The translations under genes were made by a program, and so were the position numbers. The notes below the pieces were generated by a model. The model was not told where the DNA came from. It searched no databases and worked only from the letters and a program-made list of their open reading frames with translations. Source: Candidatus Burarchaeum sp. (lineage in GTDB: Archaea > Micrarchaeota > Micrarchaeia > Burarchaeales > Burarchaeaceae). From it: a DNA stretch of 47,931 nt. Below, one piece after another: positions 25,207 through 32,338 of this stretch. The stretch's first letter is position 1. Every line of letters begins with the position of its first letter. Location: NCBI RefSeq assembly GCF_030646255.1, contig NZ_JAUSNF010000009.1, positions 1-47,931 on the forward strand, read 5' to 3'.

Positions 25207-25620
25207 TCACAAAAGGTTTATCAGCTCCGCAGTCCTCCAAACCCTGACATTTCCTTTCAGCTTCTGGAAATGCGGGTCATCGCTCCAAATTCCGTCATTT
25301 TGGATTGCAAGTGCAAGCGCCACATAGGGAACATCGTCCTTGTCTATCCCGCCCATCAGGAGTTCTGCCTTCCCAAGATGTTTCGCCACTTTCTGTGCCG
25401 GAATTATTTCGATCCTGTCGAATACCAGTTCGAGAACTTTTTTAGCGTCTTCCCGCGAAAGCCTGCTCTTTTCCAGCATTTCCTCGAAATGCCCCTTAAT
25501 TTCTTCAATAATGAACTCCGGGCAGCAGAAGCAGTTGTCAGGCCTGAGCAGGAGCTTTCTGACAGCCGCGTCCCGTATGAACGCGGCAATAATTATATTC
25601 GCATCGACAACAAGCTTCAT
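25207..25620 (-). CDS. PIN-domain toxin (VapC-like)
   Basis: 137 residues. Acidic residues of the PIN nuclease site are present: D6 in 'LVVDANIIIAAF', E in 'CPEFIIEEI' (about 39-42), D in 'GIDKDDVPYVALAL' (about 95), and D in 'WSDDPHF' (about 114). It would be a Mg-dependent RNase held inactive by the RHH protein. Its ATG overlaps the antitoxin stop by 4 bases. Confidence 0.85.
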   Translation of the reverse strand: MKLVVDANIIIAAFIRDAAVRKLLLRPDNCFCCPEFIIEEIKGHFEEMLEKSRLSREDAKKVLELVFDRIEIIPAQKVAKHLGKAELLMGGIDKDDVPYVALALAIQNDGIWSDDPHFQKLKGNVRVWRTAELINLL

Positions 25621-25847
25621 TCAAAGCCCTTCCTGTATCTGGCCGCCAAGCCCCTGTTTATCTTTCTGCCGAGCTCAAGGGCATCCTTGCCAGTCATCTT
25701 GCTGCCCTTGGCAAGCCTGTCCATTACCTCGAGATTCGCGGCATAGCTCCTTATAGCCTGCCTTGCCACTTCGCTCCAGTTCACTTCCTTCCTCCTTTTC
25801 ATAAGCCTGTAAACGTCCTCTGGCACCGCAAGCGTTACGTTCACCAT
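25617..25847 (-). CDS. Ribbon-helix-helix antitoxin (VapB-like)
   Basis: 76 residues. The N-terminal RHH fold appears as 'MVNVTLAVPEDVYRLMKRRK' followed by 'NWSEVARQAIRSYA'; the C-terminal half is the toxin-wrapping, charged part. It would bind its own promoter and neutralise the PIN protein. The promoter region holds a perfect 14-bp palindrome directly after the TATA box. Confidence 0.85.
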   Translation of the reverse strand: MVNVTLAVPEDVYRLMKRRKEVNWSEVARQAIRSYAANLEVMDRLAKGSKMTGKDALELGRKINRGLAARYRKGFE

Positions 25848-25866
25848 GTTGCATCACCCGTGCATT

Positions 25867-25890
25867 ATGTGCATGCACATGTTTATAACC
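25867..25890 (-). promoter_or_regulatory. vapBC promoter with palindromic operator
   Basis: The TATA box on this strand is GGTTATAAAC (25881-25890). The perfect palindrome ATGTGCATGCACAT (25867-25880) follows at once, about 20 bases before ATG 25847. This is where an autorepressing antitoxin would bind. Confidence 0.6.
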
Positions 25891-25933
25891 ATGCCGATTT
25901 CTAATGCAAAGTATTTGCTCCAACAAGCTTCCA

Positions 25934-25947
25934 TTTTATTAATAAAA
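25934..25947. promoter_or_regulatory. Palindromic AT-rich promoter element
   Basis: TTTTATTAATAAAA is a perfect 14-bp palindrome about 60 bases upstream of the PHP gene, and is its most likely TATA element. Confidence 0.4.
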
Positions 25948-26007
25948 CGATAATTCTATATATCAAACGCTCGTTCTATTAGCCGAACGATCAGAAGGTG
26001 AACCCAA

Positions 26008-26667
26008 ATAAAGCTCGACTTCCACGTGCACTCCAACACCTCGCCCGACGGAATCCACAGCGTGCGCCAGCTCGCCGAGCAGGCGCGGAAGATAGGGCTG
26101 GATGGGATAGCAATCTGCGACCACGACAGCTTCCCTAAGGAGCAGTTCAAGCTCAAGGGCCTTCTCATACTGCGCGGCATGGAATGCAGCACTGCAGAGG
26201 GCCATCTCTCAGTCTTCGGCGTCCCGCCCAACTTCGACTTCGTGAAGGGCATGCCCGCTGCCGAGGTAGTGGCCCGCGCGCGCAGGGCTGGCGGCATCAG
26301 CATAGTCAACCACGCCTTCTCGGTCCGCAAGCGCAGGTCCAGCATGGGCTCTGCGGGCCTGAAGCTGGGCGCAACCGCCATCGAGCGCTTCAACGGCAGC
26401 GACTTCGTCCACAACTTCATGGCTTTGCGCAAGATACCCGTGGGCACGGGCGGGAGCGACGCACACTCTTTCTACGAGCTCGCAAATGCCTATACCATAC
26501 TGGACTGCAGGCCGCGCGAGGACGACGTGCTCGAAGAAGTGCGGAAGGGCAGGATGAAGGCAGTACTCTCGCAGAATCCCTTCTCAATATTAAAAAGGAA
26601 GTATGAGCGTTTTTTCATAAAGCGCGCAAGGCGGAAGGAGCATCAGCATGCTGGTGAATTAAGATGA
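26008..26667 (+). CDS. PHP-domain phosphoesterase, apparent AUA start
   Basis: About 219 residues. The track starts at GTG 26026, but that would cut off the first His of the PHP metal motif. In frame, ATA (26008) begins 'IKLDFHVHSNTSPDG', which is the standard PHP start, and AGAAGGTGA ends at 26001 with a fitting 6-base gap. The upstream frame is closed by TGA 25999-26001. Other motifs: 'GLDGIAICDHDSF', 'GMECSTAEGHLSVFG', and 'GSDAHSFYEL'. Likely a phosphatase of small molecules or nucleic acid. It overlaps NAD kinase by ATGA. Confidence 0.82.
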   Translation: MKLDFHVHSNTSPDGIHSVRQLAEQARKIGLDGIAICDHDSFPKEQFKLKGLLILRGMECSTAEGHLSVFGVPPNFDFVKGMPAAEVVARARRAGGISIVNHAFSVRKRRSSMGSAGLKLGATAIERFNGSDFVHNFMALRKIPVGTGGSDAHSFYELANAYTILDCRPREDDVLEEVRKGRMKAVLSQNPFSILKRKYERFFIKRARRKEHQHAGELR

Positions 26668-27386
26668 AGATAAAACGGGTTGCAATAGCGCCGAACCCCC
26701 GCAAGCCCTGGGCGCACAGGATTGCGCGCGAGCTGCGCAGGTTCCTTGCCAGGCGCGGCATTTCTGTAACGCATGCGCGGCAGCATGCAGACTTGCTAAT
26801 TGCAATAGGCGGCGACGGCACCATACTGCACGAAAGGGAGCACTGCAACCTGCCCATCTTCGGCATAGGCAGCAGGACCAGCTATGTATGCCAGGCAAGG
26901 AAGGAGAATTGGAAGCCGCGGCTTTCCGCAGCCCTCGCAAGGCCGCGCCTGGAAAAGCGCATGCTGCTCTCGGGCACCCTGAACGGCAAGAGGCTGCAGG
27001 ATGCAATGAACGAGATTTTCATACGCAACTCCGACTACCGCGTGCTCGAGTTCGGCCTGCGCATAAACGGAAGCCGCTTCAAGTTCACTGCGGACGGCGT
27101 AATCTTCTCCACGCCAACAGGCTCGACTGCGTATGCATACTCTGCAGGCGGCCGCGAGCTCAAGCCGACTGCCAGCAAATACGAAGTCGTGGCGCTTGCG
27201 CCCTACAGGCGCGGCTTCAAGCCCCTGCTTGTTGACGCCAGCCAGCGCTGCACGCTCACCGTGCACACCACCTACCCTGCAATCGCCGTGATAGACGGCC
27301 AGTTCTGCCATGGGTTGAAGACTGGCCGGAATACGCTGGTAGTTAAAACGAGTTCCACTTCCGCACTGCTGCTTCAATCTAGATAG
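26664..27386 (+). CDS. nadK: NAD kinase
   Basis: 240 residues. It has the nucleotide-binding 'LLIAIGGDGTIL' (GGDGT), 'TADGVIFSTPTGSTAYAYSAGG' with the conserved TPTGSTAY motif, and a final 'IAVIDGQ'. It makes NADP from NAD and ATP or polyphosphate in the cytoplasm. The family member is on the short side. Its ATG overlaps the PHP gene stop (ATGA), so both are co-translated. Confidence 0.92.
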   Translation: MKIKRVAIAPNPRKPWAHRIARELRRFLARRGISVTHARQHADLLIAIGGDGTILHEREHCNLPIFGIGSRTSYVCQARKENWKPRLSAALARPRLEKRMLLSGTLNGKRLQDAMNEIFIRNSDYRVLEFGLRINGSRFKFTADGVIFSTPTGSTAYAYSAGGRELKPTASKYEVVALAPYRRGFKPLLVDASQRCTLTVHTTYPAIAVIDGQFCHGLKTGRNTLVVKTSSTSALLLQSR

Positions 27387-27408
27387 GCGTGAGGCCCATC
27401 CTGCCCAG

Positions 27409-27978
27409 TCAGTCCAAATAGGCCTTCGGAGGCTCAGGCATCTGCTGGCCCACGTACTTGCTGCCCTTCTTCGAGTCGTATCCCTCCTGGGCCTTTGTAC
27501 CAAGCCTGAAGAAAGAGAGCTGTGCAATCTTCATGCCCGGGTGCAGGAGCACAGGATTCGGGTTGACTGAGTAGACCTCAAGCGTGAGCGTGCTGGGCGC
27601 CTTGGAGCCGAAACCCGCGTGAATTATGCCCGCAGTCATATGGACTACGATGCCAAACCGACCAATCGAACTTCTGCCTTCAATCTGCGCCGCAATACTG
27701 GAGTCAAGGCCAATGCTTTCCATCGTATTCGCAAGCACGAACTGGTGGTGGCCGAGCATGAACGGCTCGCCTTCCTTCAGGCTCACCTTCTCGAAATAGT
27801 TCGCTTCATTTCTCTTGAGCGGGTCCAAAGTCTTGCCCACATTCTTCGCCAGCAGCATTTCCTTGCCCAGCCTTATGTCCACGCTGTCCGGCCCGAGGTT
27901 TGCCCTGTCAAACGGCTCGATGCGCAGCTCGCCCTTCTTGATGGCCTCGAGAATTTCAATGTCAGACATGAGGGACAT
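27409..27978 (-). CDS. dcd: dCTP deaminase
   Basis: 189 residues. The trimeric dUTPase-like fold is seen in 'NLGPDSVDIRLGKEMLLAKN', 'IEGRSSIGRFGIVVHMTAG', 'TLTLEVYSVNPNPVLLHPGMKIAQL' (catalytic Glu in LTLE), and 'GYDSKKGSKYVGQQMPEPP'. It produces dUTP (or dUMP, if bifunctional) for thymidylate synthesis. ATG 27978 or 27969 may start it. An AT-rich box (TTTTATTC) lies about 25-30 bases upstream. Confidence 0.92.
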   Translation of the reverse strand: MSLMSDIEILEAIKKGELRIEPFDRANLGPDSVDIRLGKEMLLAKNVGKTLDPLKRNEANYFEKVSLKEGEPFMLGHHQFVLANTMESIGLDSSIAAQIEGRSSIGRFGIVVHMTAGIIHAGFGSKAPSTLTLEVYSVNPNPVLLHPGMKIAQLSFFRLGTKAQEGYDSKKGSKYVGQQMPEPPKAYLD

Positions 27979-28076
27979 GCGTTGAATTAAGACGCAAAAG
28001 AATAAAACAAGTCACCCGCTCCCTGGTCTGCCAGCCCTTTTAAACGCCGCGCGCGAACTTCTTTGCGAGGCACAAT

Positions 28077-28108
28077 GTTTATATAGTCGTATATACACAA
28101 ATATAAAC
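28077..28108. promoter_or_regulatory. 32-bp dyad-symmetric operator over the toxin-antitoxin promoter
   Basis: GTTTATAT (28077-28084) and ATATAAAC (28101-28108) form 8-bp arms, and the palindrome GTATATAC (28089-28096) lies exactly at their midpoint. The arms double as TATA boxes. ATG 28126 follows 18 bases after the end. The perfect centring argues for a dimer- or tetramer-binding site, as expected for an autoregulating antitoxin. Confidence 0.65.
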
Positions 28109-28125
28109 ATGGCCTCGGCGAGAAT

Positions 28126-28389
28126 ATGCATACTTGGCGCGGAAGGATACTCCGCTTTACGAATGCAGCATACTGGGAGCTTTACAAACACGGTCTTTCG
28201 CCAGAAGACGTAATTGATGTTCTGGATAACGGTTATGACTTCCCGGGAAAACAACGAAGCGAAGGCATTTATGAAAAATGCCTTCGGAAAGGTTGCGAGA
28301 TTATCAAAGTAGTGGTGGCCGAGTCATATTCGTTTGATATAAAAGAAACCGTGTGGGCGGTCGTCCACGTTATGGTTGTGAGGACATGA
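28126..28389 (+). CDS. DUF4258-like putative toxin
   Basis: 87 residues. The pattern 'FTNAAYWELYKHGLSPEDVIDVLDNG' followed by a basic-strand region 'CEIIKVVVAESYSF' resembles DUF4258/RelE-fold small toxins. The residues of a RelE-like active site cannot be verified. Its stop overlaps the start of the next gene by ATGA. That gene encodes a zinc-ribbon plus AbrB protein, and a strong dyad operator precedes the pair, so a toxin-antitoxin role is inferred. Confidence 0.6.
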   Translation: MHTWRGRILRFTNAAYWELYKHGLSPEDVIDVLDNGYDFPGKQRSEGIYEKCLRKGCEIIKVVVAESYSFDIKETVWAVVHVMVVRT

Positions 28390-28697
28390 AAATTGAGCAT
28401 GATGCGATGAAATGCGTTAAGTGCGGTGGATGGGCGAATCCAGCGAAGCTCAGACTCGACGGTGAGGCTGTGCGCGGCTGGAAATGCGCCTGCGGCGAGG
28501 ACTATATACATGGGGAGGATGCCGACAGGTTGCTGGTTGCGAACAAGGCGCGCAGGGGTCTGCTCAAAACTAAAGTATGCAAGGTTGGTAATTCCTACTC
28601 TATACGAATACCAAAGCCCATAGTTGATGCCCTGAAGCTGAAGGGAAAGACGCTCAGCATACTGCTCGAGCCAAAGCGCCTGGTGCTGGTAGAATGA
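28386..28697 (+). CDS. Zinc-ribbon plus AbrB/MazE-type antitoxin-like protein
   Basis: 103 residues from ATG 28386 (the track's 28353 overlaps the previous gene). Residues 9-37 hold 'CVKCGGWA' and 'KCACGEDY', enough for one zinc site. The C-terminal 45 residues read 'KVCKVGNSYSIRIPKPIVDALKLKGK', a SpoVT/AbrB swapped-hairpin DNA-binding domain. It probably binds the DUF4258-like protein with one domain and the 32-bp operator with the other. Bacteria pair DUF4258 with YgiT zinc fingers; here the DNA-binding part is AbrB. Confidence 0.75.
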   Translation: MKIEHDAMKCVKCGGWANPAKLRLDGEAVRGWKCACGEDYIHGEDADRLLVANKARRGLLKTKVCKVGNSYSIRIPKPIVDALKLKGKTLSILLEPKRLVLVE

Positions 28698-28957
28698 TTA
28701 TCGATGCCGTTGTAAAGCCCAGCTCGCGCAAGTTCGAAGCCAAACTCGGGCAAGGCGAAGGCGGCAAGCCCCTCCTGCGCGTTTCCCTCACCGAGCCGGC
28801 CGAGAAGAACAAGGCCAATCTGGAGCTCCTCAAGGAGCTCTCGCGCCTGCTGGGCTGCGAGGTGAGGCTAGTTGCAGGCGCAAAGTCGAAGAAGAAAAAG
28901 CTCGAGCTGGCCATTGACGAGGCATCTTTTTACGCGAAGCTTCAAAACCATAAATAG
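28694..28957 (+). CDS. UPF0235 (DUF167) protein
   Basis: 87 residues, the family length. Patterns 'DAVVKPSSRKFEAKLG', 'LLRVSLTEPAEKNKANLELLKELSRLLGCEVRLVAGAKSKKK' (split here) are diagnostic: beta-strand, then 'EPAEKNKAN' helix, then 'GAKSKKK'. Function is unknown; no catalytic site is known. It overlaps the antitoxin gene (ATGA), so it is in the same transcript. Confidence 0.9.
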   Translation: MIIDAVVKPSSRKFEAKLGQGEGGKPLLRVSLTEPAEKNKANLELLKELSRLLGCEVRLVAGAKSKKKKLELAIDEASFYAKLQNHK

Positions 28958-28997
28958 TGGGACTTGCGCGAGGAATGCGAACCTATAAATAGTGGGA
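28946..28997 (+). promoter_or_regulatory. his operon promoter with a short direct repeat
   Basis: AACCATAAATAGTGGGA (28946-28962) recurs as AACCTATAAATAGTGGGA (28980-28997). The second copy contains a good TATA box, CTATAAATAG (28983-28992), about 25 bases before ATG 29016, so the operon would start there. The first copy is inside the end of the DUF167 gene. Confidence 0.6.
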
Positions 28998-29015
28998 AGG
29001 ACAGAAGGATAGAAT

Positions 29016-29259
29016 ATGAACGGCAGACTCGGGGCTCTCGAAGGGAGGGAGTTCCTTCATCAGGCTCGATTCAAAGGCGCGCCTAGTTCTGCCGCTGCTT
29101 CTGCGTGAGAGGCTCGGCATCGCGAAGGGCGGGCCAAAGGTTGTGGGGCTTAAGATTGTCAGCATAGCGGACGGGCTGGCAACAGTCACAGTCTCGAAAT
29201 CCGAAGGAGTAGCGGGAGCGCTGCCCATATCAAAAAACTCGAAAGAGGTGCGAACATGA
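29016..29259 (+). CDS. AbrB-like regulator heading the his operon, with an apparent +1 frameshift
   Basis: ATG 29016 is placed at the transcript start expected from the TATA box, but its frame stops at 29108 after 30 codons. The +1 frame from 29020 to TGA 29257-29259 reads 'SSFIRLDSKARLVLPLLLRE' then 'RLGIAKGG', an AbrB/SpoVT-type pattern (compare DSKGR-x-LP-x2-IRE-x-LGI), but has no ATG, GTG or TTG before the domain. One extra base in the run CGGGGCT would join the two. Either a sequence error, a true frameshift, or a programmed one. Its stop overlaps another ATG (ATGA). Confidence 0.45.
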
Positions 29260-29283
29260 ACAAAAAACAGGCGTTGGCAAGGG

Positions 29284-30594
29284 ATGTGCTTCATGCAGTC
29301 CGGCATATTTCCTACTTCCCTCACTTCTACGTCAATTCCTGACTTTATCTCCCTTAGGCGCACAGAGGACAAGAACGCAAGGGAGACTGCGGCGCGGATA
29401 CTTTCAGACGTCCAGTCGCGCGGCTTTTCCGCCATAGCTGCCTACTCGCGGAAGTTCGACGCTTTTAACTTAACCAAGCAAAATTGCCTCATAACGCGTG
29501 AAGAATTTGACGAGGCTGCCTCGCGCGTTACCCCTGGGCAGCGGCAGGCAATGCGAAAGATGAAGGGCAGGTTGGAATCTTTTGCGCTGCTGCAGAAATC
29601 AAAGATGGACGACGTCTCGCAGAAAAGCAAAGACGGCACAACCACATTGAAATTCATGCCCGTGGAACGCGTTGGCATATATGTGCCTGCCGGCCGCGCA
29701 CCGCTATTCTCCTCGCTTTTCATGGCCGCCGTGCCTGCGTGCATAGCCGGCGTGCAAGACTTGGTGGTTTGCACCCCGCCACAAAAGGATGGCAAGGCAA
29801 ATCCATTCATTCTCGCAGCCGCCCGCATGTGCGGCATTGACAAAGTCTGCAAGCTCGGCGGCGTGCAGGCAATCGGCGCGATGGCTTTTGGTGTTGAAGG
29901 GCTTATCAGGCCAGTTGACGTCGTTTGTGGGCCAGGCAATGCTTACGTGAGCGCCGCAAAGCAGATTGTCGCATCTTCAGGTGTGAGAATTGACGTTCCT
30001 GCCGGCCCCTCTGAAGTTCTCGTGATTGCCGACCAATCCGCAAATCCTTCTTTCGTGGCCGCGGATATGCTTGCACAGGCAGAGCACGGAGCCGACAGCG
30101 CGGCAATCTGCATCTGCACATCCATGCGATTGGCCGAACGGGTTTCCCAAGAGCTCGCTGCACAGCTGGCATCTCTTCCTACGCAGAATCCGGCGCGCCA
30201 GTCGATACCAAAATGGGGCCGGATTTTCGTGGTACGGGACATTGACGTTGCGCTGGATGCGGCGAACGCGCTTGCGCCAGAGCACCTTGAGCTGATGGTT
30301 GCGGATGCCCTGAAGTGGCTGCCAAAAATCAAGAATGCAGGTGCGGTCTTCCTCGCGACTGGCGAGGCTTTCTGCGACTACGGGATGGGCTGCGGCAACC
30401 ACATACTCCCGACGAACTCGTCGGCAAGGGCCTGGGGAGGCGTAAGCGTGCAGACTTTCGGCAAGTGGATGTACGTCGAGTCTTTGAGCGCAGGGGCGCA
30501 GCAGAGGCTTGCATGCGTTTCGGCCCTTCTTGCAAGAATAGAGGGCTTGGAGGCGCACGCAAGAGCGGCGGAGAAAAGGGCAGGCGGTGATTAA
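29284..30594 (+). CDS. hisD: Histidinol dehydrogenase
   Basis: 436 residues. It oxidises histidinol to histidine in two NAD-dependent steps, the last of the pathway. Metal and catalytic residues are present: 'MLAQAEHGAD' (Gln, His ligands), 'LAPEHLELM' (catalytic Glu-His), the Asp in 'EAFCDYGMGCGNHILPT', and the His in 'EGLEAHARA'. 'GPSEVLVIAD' lies in between. ATG 29284 is the ORF start; ATG 29293 is a possible alternative. Followed at once by hisC. Confidence 0.96.
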   Translation: MCFMQSGIFPTSLTSTSIPDFISLRRTEDKNARETAARILSDVQSRGFSAIAAYSRKFDAFNLTKQNCLITREEFDEAASRVTPGQRQAMRKMKGRLESFALLQKSKMDDVSQKSKDGTTTLKFMPVERVGIYVPAGRAPLFSSLFMAAVPACIAGVQDLVVCTPPQKDGKANPFILAAARMCGIDKVCKLGGVQAIGAMAFGVEGLIRPVDVVCGPGNAYVSAAKQIVASSGVRIDVPAGPSEVLVIADQSANPSFVAADMLAQAEHGADSAAICICTSMRLAERVSQELAAQLASLPTQNPARQSIPKWGRIFVVRDIDVALDAANALAPEHLELMVADALKWLPKIKNAGAVFLATGEAFCDYGMGCGNHILPTNSSARAWGGVSVQTFGKWMYVESLSAGAQQRLACVSALLARIEGLEAHARAAEKRAGGD

Positions 30595-30595
30595 T

Positions 30596-32338
30596 ATGGT
30601 TTCATGGGATGCAAAAAAAGCGGCAAGGAAGGATATAGTCGAGCTTGCGCCATACGTCTGCGCGAGGGACATCTGCAAAAGCGCAGACGTTTTCCTTGAC
30701 GCAAATGAAAGCCCTTACGGTGATGGCGGGCTCAACCGCTATCCAGATTCAGACCAGCTGGAGCTACGCAAGGAACTTGCAAACTATGTTGGCAAGGGCG
30801 TGGAACTGCAAAACGTCCTTGCAGGCAATGGCTCGGATGAGATAATCGACATGGCCATCCGGACTTTTGCAGGGAAGGGCTGCAACGTGCTCTGCGCCTA
30901 TCCTGATTATTCCATGTATGCGATAGCTGCAGCCATAAACGGCGTGGAGGCAAGGCAGGCGGAGCTTGGCAAAGGCTTCGCGCTTCGCGCAGACAAGTTT
31001 CTCGCGCGCGCAGATGCGCGCACGAAAATAATTTTCCTCTCCTCGCCGAACAGCCCTACCGGGCGGGAGCAGCCGCTTGCGGAGATTGAAAAACTGGCAG
31101 CCAGCACGCAGGCACTGGTTTTTGTAGATGAGGCGTATTTCGAATTTTCAGGCAAAAGTGCAGCGTCGCTAATCAAAAAATACAAGAACATACTTGTCAG
31201 CCGCACGTTCTCCAAGGCCTGGGGCCTTGCGGGAATCCGACTTGGCTATGCCGTTTCGTCCCCGGAAGTGATTTCGCTTCTTAGAAAAGTCAAGATGCCT
31301 TACAACGTCTCGCGGCTCGCCGAGCGGGCTGCCCTTTCGGCCCTGAGGTTTGACAAAGCGAAGATGCGCATGAACGTACGGAAGATGCAGCGCGAGCGCC
31401 AGCGGCTTTCGGACGCGCTGTCGTGCCTCGGCTTCTCAGTTTTTCCATCAAGCACAAACTTCCTTCTCTGCCGTTGCCCGACAGGCACGAGCGCACCGAG
31501 ACTTCAGAAGCGCTTGATGGCCCAAGGCGTCATCATCCGCGATTTTTCTGCGAAACGCAGGCTTGAAAACTGCGTCAGGATAACCGTGGGCAAGCCAGCC
31601 GAGAATTCCCGCCTTCTTTCAGCCATGCGTAAGCTAGCCGGCCTGCAATTCGATGCAGTCATATTCGACATGGACGGCGTGCTCGTCGACGTCAGGCGCT
31701 CGTACCAGGTGGCAATAAGGAAAACGGCAAATGAACTGCTTGGCAAGGATGCGATTCGCGCATCTGATGTTGCTTCAATAAAGTCAAACCCCTGGTTCAA
31801 CGATGATTTTGACGCAACATTCCGCCTCGTAACCCTTGCGCGCGAGTGCAGGCTTTCTGCTGCAAAATGCGCAACAAGGGTAAGCGCGCGAGAGCGGAAC
31901 AGCAAGGAGTATGCGCGCGCAGTCGAAAAATTCCAGTCCCTGTACCTGGGCAGGCGGTTCACCGGGCTGATACGGAATGAAAAGCCGCTAATCTCCTTGG
32001 CAACACTTGAAAAGCTCAGGTCTGCGGGCCTGGCGCTTGGAATTGCGACAGGAAGGTCGAGGGCCGAAGCCCTTTTCGCAATCCGCAAGAACGGATGGTC
32101 CGAATACTTTTCAGCAGTGGTGTGCGCCGAGGACCGCGGCCGCAAAAAGCCGTTCCCCGACTCGCTCCTCCTGGCGAAGAAACTGCTCGGAGCAAAGAAT
32201 CCGATTTACGTGGGCGACAGCCCTGCGGATGCGCTGGCTGCAAGAAATGCCGGCATGCCGTCTGCAATGATTTGCGACCTTAGCGGAGATTTTGCACTTG
32301 CGAAGACGGACGCAATAGTTGGCGTGGTGATTGGATGA
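30596..32338 (+). CDS. hisC: HisC-HAD fusion: histidinol-phosphate aminotransferase with C-terminal HAD phosphatase
   Basis: 580 residues from ATG 30596 (GTG 30587 is less likely). Residues 1-350 are a fold-type I PLP aminotransferase: 'LDANESPYG', 'AGNGSDEIID', 'SSPNSPTGREQP', 'VFVDEAYFEF', and the PLP lysine in 'VSRTFSKAWGLAGIRLGY'. From about 355, a HAD domain starts 'VIFDMDGVLVDVRRS' (nucleophile Asp and acid/base Asp), with 'GIATGRSRAEAL' (motif II Thr) and 'IYVGDSPADALAA' (motif IV). The HAD part probably removes phosphate from histidinol-P, a step with no other gene here. Confidence 0.93.
   Translation: MVSWDAKKAARKDIVELAPYVCARDICKSADVFLDANESPYGDGGLNRYPDSDQLELRKELANYVGKGVELQNVLAGNGSDEIIDMAIRTFAGKGCNVLCAYPDYSMYAIAAAINGVEARQAELGKGFALRADKFLARADARTKIIFLSSPNSPTGREQPLAEIEKLAASTQALVFVDEAYFEFSGKSAASLIKKYKNILVSRTFSKAWGLAGIRLGYAVSSPEVISLLRKVKMPYNVSRLAERAALSALRFDKAKMRMNVRKMQRERQRLSDALSCLGFSVFPSSTNFLLCRCPTGTSAPRLQKRLMAQGVIIRDFSAKRRLENCVRITVGKPAENSRLLSAMRKLAGLQFDAVIFDMDGVLVDVRRSYQVAIRKTANELLGKDAIRASDVASIKSNPWFNDDFDATFRLVTLARECRLSAAKCATRVSARERNSKEYARAVEKFQSLYLGRRFTGLIRNEKPLISLATLEKLRSAGLALGIATGRSRAEALFAIRKNGWSEYFSAVVCAEDRGRKKPFPDSLLLAKKLLGAKNPIYVGDSPADALAARNAGMPSAMICDLSGDFALAKTDAIVGVVIG

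Noticed and set aside
28109-28213. ATG 28109 as start of the DUF4258-like gene
   Set aside because: It is in a different frame and stops after about 34 codons; ATG 28126 is in frame with the conserved pattern.
29016-29108. 30-codon ORF as a histidine leader peptide (attenuator)
   Set aside because: It holds only one His codon and there is no attenuator stem pair; the AbrB-like frame overlapping it explains the region better.
29977-30678. Antisense ORF of 233 aa over hisD/hisC
   Set aside because: Covers the invariant motifs of HisD on the opposite strand, so it is a shadow.
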